Of a DNA stretch of 64,000 nucleotides, positions 36,935 through 46,319 are shown piece by piece. The notes under the pieces were generated by a model. The model ran no database searches, had not been told where the DNA came from, and was given only the letters and a program-made list of their open reading frames with translations. The stretch is from Belnapia mucosa. Lineage in GTDB: Bacteria; Pseudomonadota; Alphaproteobacteria; Acetobacterales; Acetobacteraceae. A program made the translations under genes and the position numbers. Where the stretch lies: the NCBI RefSeq assembly GCF_016775475.1, contig NZ_JAEUXJ010000004.1, positions 62,001-126,000 of the forward strand, given 5' to 3'. How positions within the stretch are numbered: the first letter of the stretch is position 1; each line of letters starts with the position of its first letter.

Positions 36935-38503
36935 TTACGTCTTCGACATGTTCCAGAAGACGGTCGCCGGCGCGCGGAAGGCCCCGGTCACGTTGCGCCG
37001 CCAGGCCGAGGGCTGCCAGTAGAAGCCGAGCGGGATATAGGCCATCACCTCCATCGCCCGATGGTTCAGCGCCTCGGCGACGCGGCGGCCCTCGGCGGGG
37101 TCGGTGGCCTCCACCCAGGCGCCGCGCAGCCGCTCGATCTCTGGATCGTCCGGCCAGCCGAACCAGGCCTGCGGCCCGTTGGCGCGGAGGAAGAGGTGAT
37201 AGACCGGCAGGGTCAGCGACTGGCCGGAGGAGGTGGTGTGGATGATGCTCCAGCCGCCCCGCTCCACCGGTTCCTTGCTGGCGCGGCGCTGCACCAGCGT
37301 GCCCCAGTCGGTCGAGACCAGTTCGAGATTCATCCCCAGCCGCCGCAGGATATCGGCGGTGACGAGGGAGAGGGCGTTGATCTGCGGATAGTCGCCCGGC
37401 GCGATCAGCACCACCTTCTCGCCCTTGTAGCCGGCCTCGGCCAGCGCGGCCTTGGCGCGGTCGAGGCTGTGGGTTTTCAGCACCTCGCTGCCCGCCTCAT
37501 TCGCCAGCGGCGTGCCGCAGGTGAAGACGCCCTCGCAGGCCTCCCAGCCGCCCGGCTCATTGCCGGCGACGGCGCGGAGGTAGTCGCGCTGATCCACCGC
37601 CATGGCGACGGCGCGGCGGATGGCGGGGTTGTCGAAGGGCGGATGCAGCGTGTTGAAGCGGCAGATGCCATAGGTGCCGTCCAGCAATCGCTGCTCCACC
37701 ACCACCTGGCGGTTCCGCTTGAGCAGCGGCAGCAGGTCGTGCAGCGGGTATTCCCAGTAATCCTGCTCGCCGGTCGTCATCGCATTGGCGGCCGTGGCGG
37801 GGTCGGAGATGACTGTCCATTCCACCTGGTCGAGCCGCGGGGCGCGGCCGCCGGCGAGGCCATCCACCGGCTCCTGCCGCGGGACATAGCCGTCGAATTT
37901 CGCCCAGGCTGCGCGCTGGCCGGGATTCCACTCGCCGGGCAGGAAGCGGAAGGGGCCGCTGCCGATCGGGTCGCGGATCTGCTGGAAGGCATCGGTCTGG
38001 GCGATGCGTTCCGGCATGATGAAGCAGGGGAATTGCGTCTGGCCGAGCGCCATGGTCAGCAGCGGGGTCGGCTTGCGCAGGCGGAAACGGAAGCGCCGGT
38101 CGTCCAGCACCTGGATCTCCGCCACATTCGGCTGCAGCACCTGCATGAAGGGGTCGCGCCGGGCCCAGCGATTGATGCTGGCGACGCAGTCGCGGGCCGT
38201 CACCCTCTCCCCGTCATGGAAACGCAGCCCCTCCCGCAAGGTGAAGGTCACCGCGAGCCCGTCCGGCTCCGTCACCCAGCCCTCGGCCATCTGCGGCCGG
38301 ATCTCGCCCTTGGCGTCCTGGGCGCAGAGCTGGTCATAGACCATGAAGGCGTGGTTGCGGGTGACGACGGCCGTGGTCCAGACCGGATCCAGGCTGGTCA
38401 GATTCGACTGCGGCACCACGCGCAGCACGCGGGCGGCGCCCTGCGCGAGCGCCGGGGCGGCGAATCCAGCCGCCGCGGCGGCGAGGAGATGGCGACGCTG
38501 CAT
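36935..38503 (-). CDS. Family 5 extracellular solute-binding protein 3
   Basis: This 522-residue paralogue begins MQRRHLL and its signal peptide ends at ALAQ (residue 21). It is the most divergent in the pocket region (DYWEYP in place of DWWE) and ends VFWNMSKT, so its ligand may differ most. The landmarks LDPVWTTAVVTRNHAFMVYD, GLRFHDGERV and IMPERIAQTDAFQQ are kept. It starts four bases after copy 4 stops, so the two are translated together. Confidence 0.92.
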   Translation of the reverse strand: MQRRHLLAAAAAGFAAPALAQGAARVLRVVPQSNLTSLDPVWTTAVVTRNHAFMVYDQLCAQDAKGEIRPQMAEGWVTEPDGLAVTFTLREGLRFHDGERVTARDCVASINRWARRDPFMQVLQPNVAEIQVLDDRRFRFRLRKPTPLLTMALGQTQFPCFIMPERIAQTDAFQQIRDPIGSGPFRFLPGEWNPGQRAAWAKFDGYVPRQEPVDGLAGGRAPRLDQVEWTVISDPATAANAMTTGEQDYWEYPLHDLLPLLKRNRQVVVEQRLLDGTYGICRFNTLHPPFDNPAIRRAVAMAVDQRDYLRAVAGNEPGGWEACEGVFTCGTPLANEAGSEVLKTHSLDRAKAALAEAGYKGEKVVLIAPGDYPQINALSLVTADILRRLGMNLELVSTDWGTLVQRRASKEPVERGGWSIIHTTSSGQSLTLPVYHLFLRANGPQAWFGWPDDPEIERLRGAWVEATDPAEGRRVAEALNHRAMEVMAYIPLGFYWQPSAWRRNVTGAFRAPATVFWNMSKT

Positions 38504-38507
38504 GGCC

Positions 38508-40085
38508 CTAGGTCCTCCGGATGCCCCAGAATATGGCGAAGCCCTTGACCCGGTCGACGAGGTTCCGCCGCAGGGCGGTGAGCGAGTAGTAGGCCCCGGT
38601 CGGGATATAGGGCAGGCCCTCCATCGCCGCCGCCTGGATGCGGCGCGCCAGGGCCTGTTGCGCGGCGAGGTCGGGCGCATCCAGCCATTCGGCGCGCAGC
38701 CGCTCCACCTCCGGCAGGTTGGGCCAGCCCGGCGCCGCCGCCGCGCCATCCGAGCGGAGCTGCGAATGGGTCACCGGGTTGATGAAATCCATCCCCGAGC
38801 TGGCGAAGCAGGCGATGGACCAGCCACCCTGGTCGAGCGGCCCCCGGTTCATCCGCCGCTGCGCGACCGTGCCCCAGTCGGTCAGCACCACATCCAGGTT
38901 GAGGTCGAGCCGCCGCAGCAGATCGGCCGCCACCTGCGCCTGAGCGGTCGTGGAATTGATGTCGGTGGTGCCGAGCAGCCGCACCTTCTCGCCCTTGTAG
39001 CCGGCCTCCTTCAGCGCCTGCTTGGCACGTTCGATGCTGCGCGGCCCGCGCAGCGGCGCCAGTGCCTCGTCATTCGCCATCGGTCCGCCCGGGGTGAAGA
39101 AGCCGCAATCGACCTCGTATTTCGTCGGATCGGGCCCGACGATCGCGGTCATGAAATCCTCCTGGCTGATGGCGTGGAGGAAGGCGCGGCGGATCGCCGG
39201 ATTGTCGAAGGGCGGCTGCAGGTGGTTGAAGCGGAACTGCCCCGGCAGCGGCAGCGGGTCGATCTTCTCCAGCACCAGGTTGCGGTTGCGGGCCAGCATC
39301 TGCTGGATTTCCGGCCCCATCTGCTCGAACCAGTCGATCTCGCCATTGGTCAGGGCGGCGGCGGCCGTCGCGGCATCCGGGATGATGTTCCATTCGACCC
39401 GGTCGAAATGCACCACCTTCGGCCCGGCGGTGAGGCCCCTGCCCCCGCCGCTGCTCGGCACGTAGCGCTCGTTCCGCGCATAGACGGCGCGGCTGCCCTG
39501 GCGGAACTCATCGGCGAGAAAGCGGAAGGGCCCGCTGCCGATCGCTTCCCGCACCTGCTGGAAGGCATCCGTCCGCGCCAGCCGCTCCGGCATGATGTAG
39601 AGTGAGGGGTTGGAGGGCACCGCCAGCGCTTCCAGCAGCAGCGGGAAGCGGTGCTTCAGGCGGAAGCGGAAGCGCCTGTCATCCACCACCTCCACCGCAT
39701 CGGTCCTGGCCGCCAGCGCCTGGCCCATCGCGCTGCGCCGCATCCAGCGTTCGATGCTGGCGACGCAATCCGTGGCGCGGACCGGCTCGCCGTCATGGAA
39801 CATCAGCCCTGGCCGCAGGGTGATGGTGCAGCGGAGCCCGTCCTCCTCCAGCAGATGGCCCTCGGCCATCTGCGGATGGGGGCGGAATTCGCTGTCGGTG
39901 CCATAGAGCGTGTCCCAGACCATATAGCCATGGTTGCGGATCACGTTGGAGAAGATGGCGACCGGGTCGAGCCCGCCGAGATCGGCCTGCGGGACGAAGC
40001 GCAGCACCCGCGCCGCGCCCTGGGCAAAGGCTGGCGCCGCCAGCGTCAACCCGCCCGCAGCCAGGAGAGTACGACGACCGATCAT
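38508..40085 (-). CDS. Family 5 extracellular solute-binding protein 4
   Basis: This 525-residue paralogue starts MIGRRTLL with a signal peptide to about residue 22. Its pocket segment IDWFEQM and C terminus GFAIFWGIRRT are shared almost exactly with copy 5, so the two form a recent duplicate pair. Its ATG overlaps the copy 5 stop by four bases. The landmarks GLMFHDGEPV, IMPERLARTDAFQQ and GSGPFRFLADEF are present. Confidence 0.92.
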   Translation of the reverse strand: MIGRRTLLAAGGLTLAAPAFAQGAARVLRFVPQADLGGLDPVAIFSNVIRNHGYMVWDTLYGTDSEFRPHPQMAEGHLLEEDGLRCTITLRPGLMFHDGEPVRATDCVASIERWMRRSAMGQALAARTDAVEVVDDRRFRFRLKHRFPLLLEALAVPSNPSLYIMPERLARTDAFQQVREAIGSGPFRFLADEFRQGSRAVYARNERYVPSSGGGRGLTAGPKVVHFDRVEWNIIPDAATAAAALTNGEIDWFEQMGPEIQQMLARNRNLVLEKIDPLPLPGQFRFNHLQPPFDNPAIRRAFLHAISQEDFMTAIVGPDPTKYEVDCGFFTPGGPMANDEALAPLRGPRSIERAKQALKEAGYKGEKVRLLGTTDINSTTAQAQVAADLLRRLDLNLDVVLTDWGTVAQRRMNRGPLDQGGWSIACFASSGMDFINPVTHSQLRSDGAAAAPGWPNLPEVERLRAEWLDAPDLAAQQALARRIQAAAMEGLPYIPTGAYYSLTALRRNLVDRVKGFAIFWGIRRT

Positions 40086-41671
40086 GTGCGGCGGATGCCC
40101 CAATAGATGGCGAAGCCCGGCACCCGGCCGGTGAGGTTCCGCCGCAGCGCCGTGTTCGACATATAGGCGCCGACCGGGATGTAGGGCAGTTCGTCCATAG
40201 CCACCTCCTGCATTTGCCGGCAGAGCGTGGCCTGGGCCGCGGTGTCCGGTGCATCGAACCAGGCATCCCGCAGCGCCTCGAGCCTCGGGATTGTCGGCCA
40301 GCCGGGCCAGGCCCCGGCGCCGTTGCCGCGCAGCGGCGTATGCGCCGCCGGGTCGAGGAATTCGAAGGAGGAGAAGGCGGTGTAGAGCACGCTCCAGCCA
40401 CCGCGCTCCAGCGGCTCCCGGCTGGCGCGGCGCTGGACCACTGTACCCCAATCGGTGAGGACGAAGTCGAGATTGACGCCCAGGCGGCGGAACATGTCGC
40501 CGCCGACCTGGGTCATCGCCGCCGGCGCCAGGATATCGGTCGGTCCGATCAGCCGGATCGGCTGGTTGGTATAGCCCGCCTCCCGCAGCAGCGCCTTGGC
40601 GCGGTCGATGCTGCGCGGGCCGGTCAGCGGACCGAGCCCGGCATCGCTCGCCATCGGCGTGCCGGGCGTGAAGAAGCCGACGCCGGTCTTGTAGAGCGCG
40701 GGATCGGCGCCCACCACGGCGGCCATATAGTCGGACTGATCGACCGCGGGCAGGATCGCCTGGCGCATCCGCTTGTCGTTGAAGGGCGGGTGCAGGTGGT
40801 TGAAGCGGAGGATGCCGGTGAGCGGCAACGGGTCGATCGGCTCGATCACGACCTGCCGGTTGCGGCGAAGCAGCTGCTGGATCTCCGGCGGCGGCTGCTC
40901 GAACCAGTCGATCTCGCCCTGCTGCAACGCGGCGGCGGAGGTCGCGGCATCGGTGATGATCGCCCATTCCACCCGGTCGAAATAGGCAACCTTCGGCCCC
41001 GCGGTCAGGCTCGGCTGGCCGTTCGGCACCGGCACGTAATCCGGGTTGCGCTCATAGACCACGCGGCTGCCCGAGTTGAACTCATCCGCCTTGAAGCGGA
41101 AGGGGCCGCTGCCGGTGGTGTCGCGCGCCTGCTGGAAGGGATCGGTGCGCGCCACCCGTTCCGGCATGATGAAGCAGACCGGGTTGGTGGGGGAGGCAAG
41201 GCCGCCGATCAGCATCGGGAAAGGCCGCTTCAGGCGGAATTGCAGCCGCCGGTCATCCAGCGCCGAGAGCTCGTCGAGCGCACCCTCCAGCTTCTGTCCG
41301 GTCGGGTTGCGCTTCATCCAGCGGGCGATGCTGGTCACGCAGTCAATGGCGCGCACCGGCTCGCCATCGTGGAATTTCAGCCCGGAGCGGAGGGTGATGA
41401 CGACCCGCCTGCCCTCATCCTCCACTTGGTGGCCCTCGGCCATCTGCGGCTGCGGGCGAAATTCGGCGTCCAGCCCGTAGAGGGTATCGTAGACCATGAA
41501 GCCGTGGTTCCGCGTGATGTTCGCGGTGGTCCAGATCGGGTCCAGGCTGGTGAGGTTGGCCTGCGGCACCATGCGCAGCACCCGCGCATTGGCGGGCTGG
41601 GCAATGGCGGCGGCGGAGAGGCCGGCGGCCGGCAGCGCGGCGGCGCCGGCGAGGAGGCTGCGACGATGCAT
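40082..41671 (-). CDS. Family 5 extracellular solute-binding protein 5
   Basis: This 529-residue paralogue starts MHRRSLL with a signal peptide ending near AIAQ (residue 25). Its pocket segment is IDWFEQP and its C terminus GFAIYWGIRRT, pairing it with copy 4. Other landmarks are LDPIWTTANITRNHGFMVYD, GLKFHDGEPV and IMPERVARTDPFQQ. It follows copy 6 by four bases. Confidence 0.92.
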   Translation of the reverse strand: MHRRSLLAGAAALPAAGLSAAAIAQPANARVLRMVPQANLTSLDPIWTTANITRNHGFMVYDTLYGLDAEFRPQPQMAEGHQVEDEGRRVVITLRSGLKFHDGEPVRAIDCVTSIARWMKRNPTGQKLEGALDELSALDDRRLQFRLKRPFPMLIGGLASPTNPVCFIMPERVARTDPFQQARDTTGSGPFRFKADEFNSGSRVVYERNPDYVPVPNGQPSLTAGPKVAYFDRVEWAIITDAATSAAALQQGEIDWFEQPPPEIQQLLRRNRQVVIEPIDPLPLTGILRFNHLHPPFNDKRMRQAILPAVDQSDYMAAVVGADPALYKTGVGFFTPGTPMASDAGLGPLTGPRSIDRAKALLREAGYTNQPIRLIGPTDILAPAAMTQVGGDMFRRLGVNLDFVLTDWGTVVQRRASREPLERGGWSVLYTAFSSFEFLDPAAHTPLRGNGAGAWPGWPTIPRLEALRDAWFDAPDTAAQATLCRQMQEVAMDELPYIPVGAYMSNTALRRNLTGRVPGFAIYWGIRRT

Positions 41672-41675
41672 GGGA

Positions 41676-43253
41676 TCAGGCCTTCCTTGCGTTCCAGAAC
41701 AGCGCCGGGCCTTTCGGCACATCGGTCAGCGTCCGCCGATAGGCGGTGGTGGTGAAGCTTTGGCCGAGCGGCAGGGTCGGCACGTCCTCGAAGGCGATGG
41801 CCTGCTGTTCCCGCGCGACGCGCTGCTGGGCGGCGAGGTCGGGCGCGTCGAACCATTCGGCACGCTTGGCCTCCAGCCGTTCGGAATTGGCCCAGCCGAA
41901 CCAGCCATTGGTGCCGTTGCCGCGCAGCGTCTGGTTGACGCCCGGGTTCAGCGTGTCGGAGCCGGCCCAGTAGGTGAAGAAGATGCTCCAGCCGCCTTTC
42001 TCGGGCGGCTCCCGGTTGTTGCGGCGCTGGACCACGGTGCCCCAGTCGGAGGAGACGTAATCGACATTCAGCCCGACCTGCTTGAACACATCCGCCGCCA
42101 CCAGGCAGAGCGCGTTGATGATGGGGAAGTCGGTGGCGCCGAGGAGCACCACCGGCTCGCCCTTGTAGCCGCTTGCCGCCACCTCCCGCTTCACCCGCTC
42201 CAGGTCGCGCGGGCTGGTGAGGGCCGAGAGGCCGGCATCGCTGGCGAAGGGCGTGCCCGAGGGGAAGAAGCCGACCTTGTCGACCCAGGCTCCCTGCTCG
42301 CTGCCCCAGGCCGCGGTCATGAAATCCGCCTGGTTGATGGCGCCAAGCAGCGCCTGGCGGAGCTTCTGGTTGTTGAAAGGCGGGTGCAGGTGGTTGAAGC
42401 GGCCGAAGCCGAGCAGCCCGGTCGGATCCGGCTTGTCCACCACGATGTCGCGGTTGCGCCGCAGCGGCGGCAGCAGGTCGTTCGGCGGATTCTCCCACCA
42501 GTCCACCTCGCCCGATTGCAGGGCGGCGGCGGCCGTCGCGCTGTCCGGCGTGACCCGCCATTCGACGCGGTCGACGAAGACGCGCTTCGGGCCCGAGGTC
42601 CAGGCGGGCGTGCCTTCGCGCGGCACATAGCCATCGAAGCGCTCATAGACGAAGCGGCTGCCCTGCACGCGCTCATCGGTCTTGAAGCGGAAGGGGCCGC
42701 TGCCGATAAATTCCGTGATGGCGCGATAGGGATCGGTATTGGCCAGCCGCTCCGGCATCATGAAGGGCACCGGGGAGCCGATCTTGCCGAGCGCATCCGG
42801 CAGCAGGGCGAAAGGCTTCTTCAGCCGGAAGACGATGGTCCGGTCATCGGTCGCCACCAGCTCATCGGTCCGGGCGGCGAGTTCCTGGCCGAGTGGATCG
42901 CGCCGCTGCCAGCGCTTGATCGAGGCAACGCAATCCTGCGCCCGCACTGGCTCGCCATCATGGAATTTGAGGCCGGGGCGGAGGGTGAGCGTCCAGCGCT
43001 TGCCGTCATCCTCGACCCGGTGGCCTTCGACCATCTGCGGCTGCGGCTTGAGATCCGCATCCATGCCGTAGAGCGTGTCCCAGATCAGGAAGGCATGGTT
43101 GCGGGTGACATAGGCGGTGGAGATGATCGGATCGAGAATCCCGAGATCCGATTGCGGGATGAACCGCAGCACCCGGCTATTGGCAGGCTGGGCGATCGCG
43201 AAACGGGCCAGGGGCGCCGCAGCGGCGGCGCCCAACAGGGTGCGTCGATACAT
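41676..43253 (-). CDS. Family 5 extracellular solute-binding protein 6
   Basis: This 525-residue paralogue starts MYRRTLL with a signal peptide to AIAQ (residue 22). Its pocket segment VDWWENP matches copy 1 and its C terminus LFWNARKA is close to copies 2 and 7. It leads the tight 6-5-4-3 sub-operon. Its ribosome-binding site GGGGAG, seven bases from the ATG, lies inside a strong hairpin, so its translation, and perhaps that of copies 5-3 by coupling, may be controlled by RNA structure. Confidence 0.92.
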   Translation of the reverse strand: MYRRTLLGAAAAAPLARFAIAQPANSRVLRFIPQSDLGILDPIISTAYVTRNHAFLIWDTLYGMDADLKPQPQMVEGHRVEDDGKRWTLTLRPGLKFHDGEPVRAQDCVASIKRWQRRDPLGQELAARTDELVATDDRTIVFRLKKPFALLPDALGKIGSPVPFMMPERLANTDPYRAITEFIGSGPFRFKTDERVQGSRFVYERFDGYVPREGTPAWTSGPKRVFVDRVEWRVTPDSATAAAALQSGEVDWWENPPNDLLPPLRRNRDIVVDKPDPTGLLGFGRFNHLHPPFNNQKLRQALLGAINQADFMTAAWGSEQGAWVDKVGFFPSGTPFASDAGLSALTSPRDLERVKREVAASGYKGEPVVLLGATDFPIINALCLVAADVFKQVGLNVDYVSSDWGTVVQRRNNREPPEKGGWSIFFTYWAGSDTLNPGVNQTLRGNGTNGWFGWANSERLEAKRAEWFDAPDLAAQQRVAREQQAIAFEDVPTLPLGQSFTTTAYRRTLTDVPKGPALFWNARKA

Positions 43254-43259
43254 CGTGGT

Positions 43260-43296
43260 CTCCCCGGAGGCCGATCATGCCGGCCGTTCCGGGGAG
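43260..43296 (-). promoter_or_regulatory. Leader hairpin that pairs with the ribosome-binding site of binding-protein gene 6
   Basis: On the minus-strand RNA, CTCCCCGGA (43296-43288) pairs with TCCGGGGAG (43268-43260). An inner stem, GGCCG with CGGCC, encloses a 7-base loop, with two bulged bases. The 3' arm contains GGGGAG, the Shine-Dalgarno sequence, and ends seven bases before the ATG at 43253. This is the geometry of an RNA thermometer or other translational switch. Confidence 0.6.
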
Positions 43297-43311
43297 TGAA
43301 GCCCGGATCAT

Positions 43312-43331
43312 GGGCCGCCCGCAAGCGGCCC
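43312..43331 (-). other. Second hairpin in the gap between binding-protein genes 7 and 6
   Basis: GGGCCGC and GCGGCCC form a perfect 7-bp stem with a 6-base loop, 22 bases downstream of the gene 7 stop codon. No T-tract follows on the transcribed strand, so it may be a weak attenuator or stability element. Confidence 0.45.
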
Positions 43332-43353
43332 GATCCAGGCTTTTTGCAGCTTA

Positions 43354-44961
43354 TCAGCCCCGCTGCACGTTCCAGAACAGCGGCATGCCTCCCAGCACCC
43401 CGGTCAGCCCGCGGCGGTAGGACCAGGGCTGGAAATACTGGCCGAGCGGCAGGTAGGGCGCCTCGCGCAGACCCTCCGCCTGGATCTCGGCCGCCAGCTT
43501 CTGCTGGGCGGCGAGGTCCGGCGCCTCGAGCCAGGCATTCCGTAGCTCCTCCAGCTTCGGCAGGGTCGGCCAGCCGAACCAGGCATTCTGCCCATTGCCG
43601 CGGAGCCCGAGATGCGTCGCCGGGGAGAAGAAGTCGAGCCCGGTGAAGAAGGTGAAGAAAACGCTCCAGCCGCCCTTCTCCGCCGGCTCGCGGCTGGCGC
43701 GGCGCTGCACGACACTGCCCCAATCGGTCGAGACGTAATCGACATTCATCCCCGACTTCACCAGCATGTCGCGCCCCACCTGGGCGAGCGCATTCAGCGA
43801 GGGGAAGTCGGAGGCGGCGAGCACCACGATCTTCTCGCCCTTGTAGCCGGCGGCGGCGAGGTCGCGCTTCACCTTCTCATAGTCGCGCGGCCCCTTCAGC
43901 GCATCGAGGCCGACCGTGCTCGCCATCGGCGTGCCCGGCGGGAAGCAGCCGACGCCGTCCCGCCAGTTGGACGGGTCGGTACCGATGACGGCGCTCATGT
44001 AGTCGGACTGCTCGACCCCGCCGAGCAGGGCGGCGCGGATCGCCGGGTTGTTGAAGGGCGGATGCAGAGAATTGAAGCGCAGCAGCGCCATCAGCCCGGT
44101 CGGGTCGTAATTCTCGACGATCAGGTTGCGGTTCCGGCGCAGCAGCGGCAGCAGGTCCGCGGTCGGCTGCTCCCACCAATCCACCTCGTTGTTGCCGAGC
44201 GCGGCGGCGGCGGTCGAGGCATCGGGGACGACGCGCCATTCGACGCGGTCGAAATTCACCCGCTTCGGGCCGGAGGTCCAGGCGGGGGTACCGCCATCGC
44301 GCGGGACGTAATTCGGGTTGCGCTCATAGACCAGCAGACTGCCCGGCACCCGCTCATTGGCGACGAAGCGGAAGGGGCCGGAGCCGATATTCTCCTTGAT
44401 CGGCGTGTTCGCATCCTGCGAGGCGATGCGCTCCGGCATCATGAAGGGCACCGGCGTCGAGGGCTTGGCCAGCGCGTCGAACAGCAGGGCGAAGGGCCGC
44501 TTCAGCCGGAAGGTAAGGTTGCGGTCGTCATTGGCGACCAGCTCCTCGGTCGCCGCCATCAGCGCCTGGCCGAGCGCGTCGCGCTGCGCCCAGCGCTTGA
44601 TCGAGGCGACGCAATCGCGGGCCCGCACCGGCTCTCCGTCATGGAAGGAAAGGCCCTGGCGCAGGGTGATGGTCACCCGCCGGCCGCCATCCTCCACCTT
44701 GTGGCCCTCGGCCATCTGCGGCTGCGGCTTGTATTCGGCATCCACGCCGTAGAGCGTGTCATAGATCAGGAAGCCGTGGTGGCGGGTGACATAGGCGGTG
44801 GTCACGATCGGGTCCACGACCGCCACATCCGCCTGAGGGATGAATTTCAGCACCCGGCTGCCGGAGGGCTGGGCCAGGGCGGGCGTGGCCAGGAAGGATG
44901 AGGGCAGGAAGGGCATGGCGCCGGCGGCGGCGGCGCCGGCCAGCAGGTTGCGGCGATGCAT
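43354..44961 (-). CDS. Family 5 extracellular solute-binding protein 7
   Basis: This 535-residue paralogue is the first of the seven to be transcribed. It starts MHRRNLL and has the longest signal region, ending at ALAQ (residue 31). Its pocket segment is VDWWEQP and it ends LFWNVQRG. Landmarks are VDPIVTTAYVTRHHGFLIYD, GLSFHDGEPV and MMPERIASQD, where the usual TDPFQQ is replaced by SQDANTPI. It is closest to copy 6. Confidence 0.92.
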   Translation of the reverse strand: MHRRNLLAGAAAAGAMPFLPSSFLATPALAQPSGSRVLKFIPQADVAVVDPIVTTAYVTRHHGFLIYDTLYGVDAEYKPQPQMAEGHKVEDGGRRVTITLRQGLSFHDGEPVRARDCVASIKRWAQRDALGQALMAATEELVANDDRNLTFRLKRPFALLFDALAKPSTPVPFMMPERIASQDANTPIKENIGSGPFRFVANERVPGSLLVYERNPNYVPRDGGTPAWTSGPKRVNFDRVEWRVVPDASTAAAALGNNEVDWWEQPTADLLPLLRRNRNLIVENYDPTGLMALLRFNSLHPPFNNPAIRAALLGGVEQSDYMSAVIGTDPSNWRDGVGCFPPGTPMASTVGLDALKGPRDYEKVKRDLAAAGYKGEKIVVLAASDFPSLNALAQVGRDMLVKSGMNVDYVSTDWGSVVQRRASREPAEKGGWSVFFTFFTGLDFFSPATHLGLRGNGQNAWFGWPTLPKLEELRNAWLEAPDLAAQQKLAAEIQAEGLREAPYLPLGQYFQPWSYRRGLTGVLGGMPLFWNVQRG

Positions 44962-45032
44962 CGGGCTTTTGTCCCCCAGGGATCGTGAAGCGGCCGGACA
45001 GTAGCGGTTTCGTGGCCGGGGTGAAGCACCCT

Positions 45033-46319
45033 TCAACCGATCCAGCGCGGCAGCCCCATCACCGAATCCTCCCAATAGGTCATCACCAGCAGCCCGGCGG
45101 TCAGCACCCCAAGCAAGGGGAGCAGCCAGCGATAGGTCTCCGCCTCCCGGATGCCGGCCACCCGGCAGGCCGCCATCAGGTTGACGCCGAGCGGCGGCGT
45201 CGCCCCGCCGATCGAGACATTGACGATCAGCAGCAGGCCGAAATGCACCGGGTCGATCCGGTAGGCCGCCAGCAGCGGCATCAGCACCGGCGCCAGGATG
45301 ATGACGGTCGCCAGCGCCTCCATGAAGGTGCCGAGCAGCAGCAGCACCAGGGTCAGCAGCAGCAGCACCAGGGCGCGGCTGTCGGTCCAGCCGGTGATGG
45401 CCTCGGTGATCGCCTGCGGCATCCGCTCGGCGGCCAGAATCCAGCCGAACAGGCTGGCGGTCGCGATCACCAGCAGGATCGCCGCCGTCCCCTCGGCGGC
45501 ATCGCGCAGCGCCGCCCAGATGTCGCGCGCCGTCATGCTGCGCTCGACCAGCAGCCCGACCAGCAGGGCATAGAGCACCGCGAGCCCCGCCGCCTCGGTC
45601 GGCGTGGCGAGGCCGAGACGGATGCCGCCGACGATGATGACCGGGACGACCAGCGCCAGCAGGCTTTCCCGCAGCGCCTGCAAGGCCCGGGCGGCGCTGA
45701 AGGGCACCGCCTCCGCCCCCCAGCCATGCCGGCGGGCGAGCACGACCGAGGCCGCCATCAACAGCCCCGCCAGCACCGCGCCGGGGATGAAGCCCGCCAG
45801 GAAGAGCTGCCCGACCGAGACATTGGTGAGCGTCGCATAGACCACCATGACGATGGAGGGCGGGATCACCTGGCCAAGCGTCCCGGCCGAGCCCAGCAGC
45901 GCGCAGGAGAAGCCGGCCGGATAGCCCTGCCGGGCCATGGCCGGCAGCAGGATGCCGCCGATCGCCACCACATCGGCGATGGAGGAGCCGGAAAGCGCGC
46001 TGAATAGCCCGCAGCCCAGCACCGCCGCGGCCCCCAAGCCCCCGCGCCAATGCCCGACGAAGGCGGTGCAGAGATCGGCGATGCGGCGCGTCAGCCCCGC
46101 CCCGGTCATCAGGTTGCCGGCCAGCAGGAAAAGCGGGATCGCCAGCAGCGGAAAACTGTCCAGCCCGCCCACCATGCGCTGCGCCACCACCACCACCGGC
46201 GCCGCGTCGAAGACCAGCAGATAGACGAGTGCCGAGAGACCGAGGCCGAAGGCGACGGGAACGTCGATCGCCAGCGTCGCCGTGAGGGCCGCGAGCAGCA
46301 CCCAGACGCCGAGTGTCAT
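45033..46319 (-). CDS. dctM: TRAP transporter large permease (DctM)
   Basis: This 428-residue integral membrane protein has about 12 helices and does ion-coupled transport with DctQ and DctP. Family signatures are DSFPLLAIPLFLLAGNLM near 53-70, LFSALSGSSIADVVAIG near 104-120, and IPPSIVMVVYA near 150. The start overlaps the dctQ stop by four bases. The gap of 71 bp to receptor 7 is small, so read-through into the receptor array is possible. Confidence 0.93.
   Translation of the reverse strand: MTLGVWVLLAALTATLAIDVPVAFGLGLSALVYLLVFDAAPVVVVAQRMVGGLDSFPLLAIPLFLLAGNLMTGAGLTRRIADLCTAFVGHWRGGLGAAAVLGCGLFSALSGSSIADVVAIGGILLPAMARQGYPAGFSCALLGSAGTLGQVIPPSIVMVVYATLTNVSVGQLFLAGFIPGAVLAGLLMAASVVLARRHGWGAEAVPFSAARALQALRESLLALVVPVIIVGGIRLGLATPTEAAGLAVLYALLVGLLVERSMTARDIWAALRDAAEGTAAILLVIATASLFGWILAAERMPQAITEAITGWTDSRALVLLLLTLVLLLLGTFMEALATVIILAPVLMPLLAAYRIDPVHFGLLLIVNVSIGGATPPLGVNLMAACRVAGIREAETYRWLLPLLGVLTAGLLVMTYWEDSVMGLPRWIG

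Noticed and set aside
33512..44961. The possibility that some of the seven receptor genes are pseudogenes.
   Set aside because: All seven frames are intact from signal peptide to a matching C terminus, with lengths of 522-535 residues and no internal stops.
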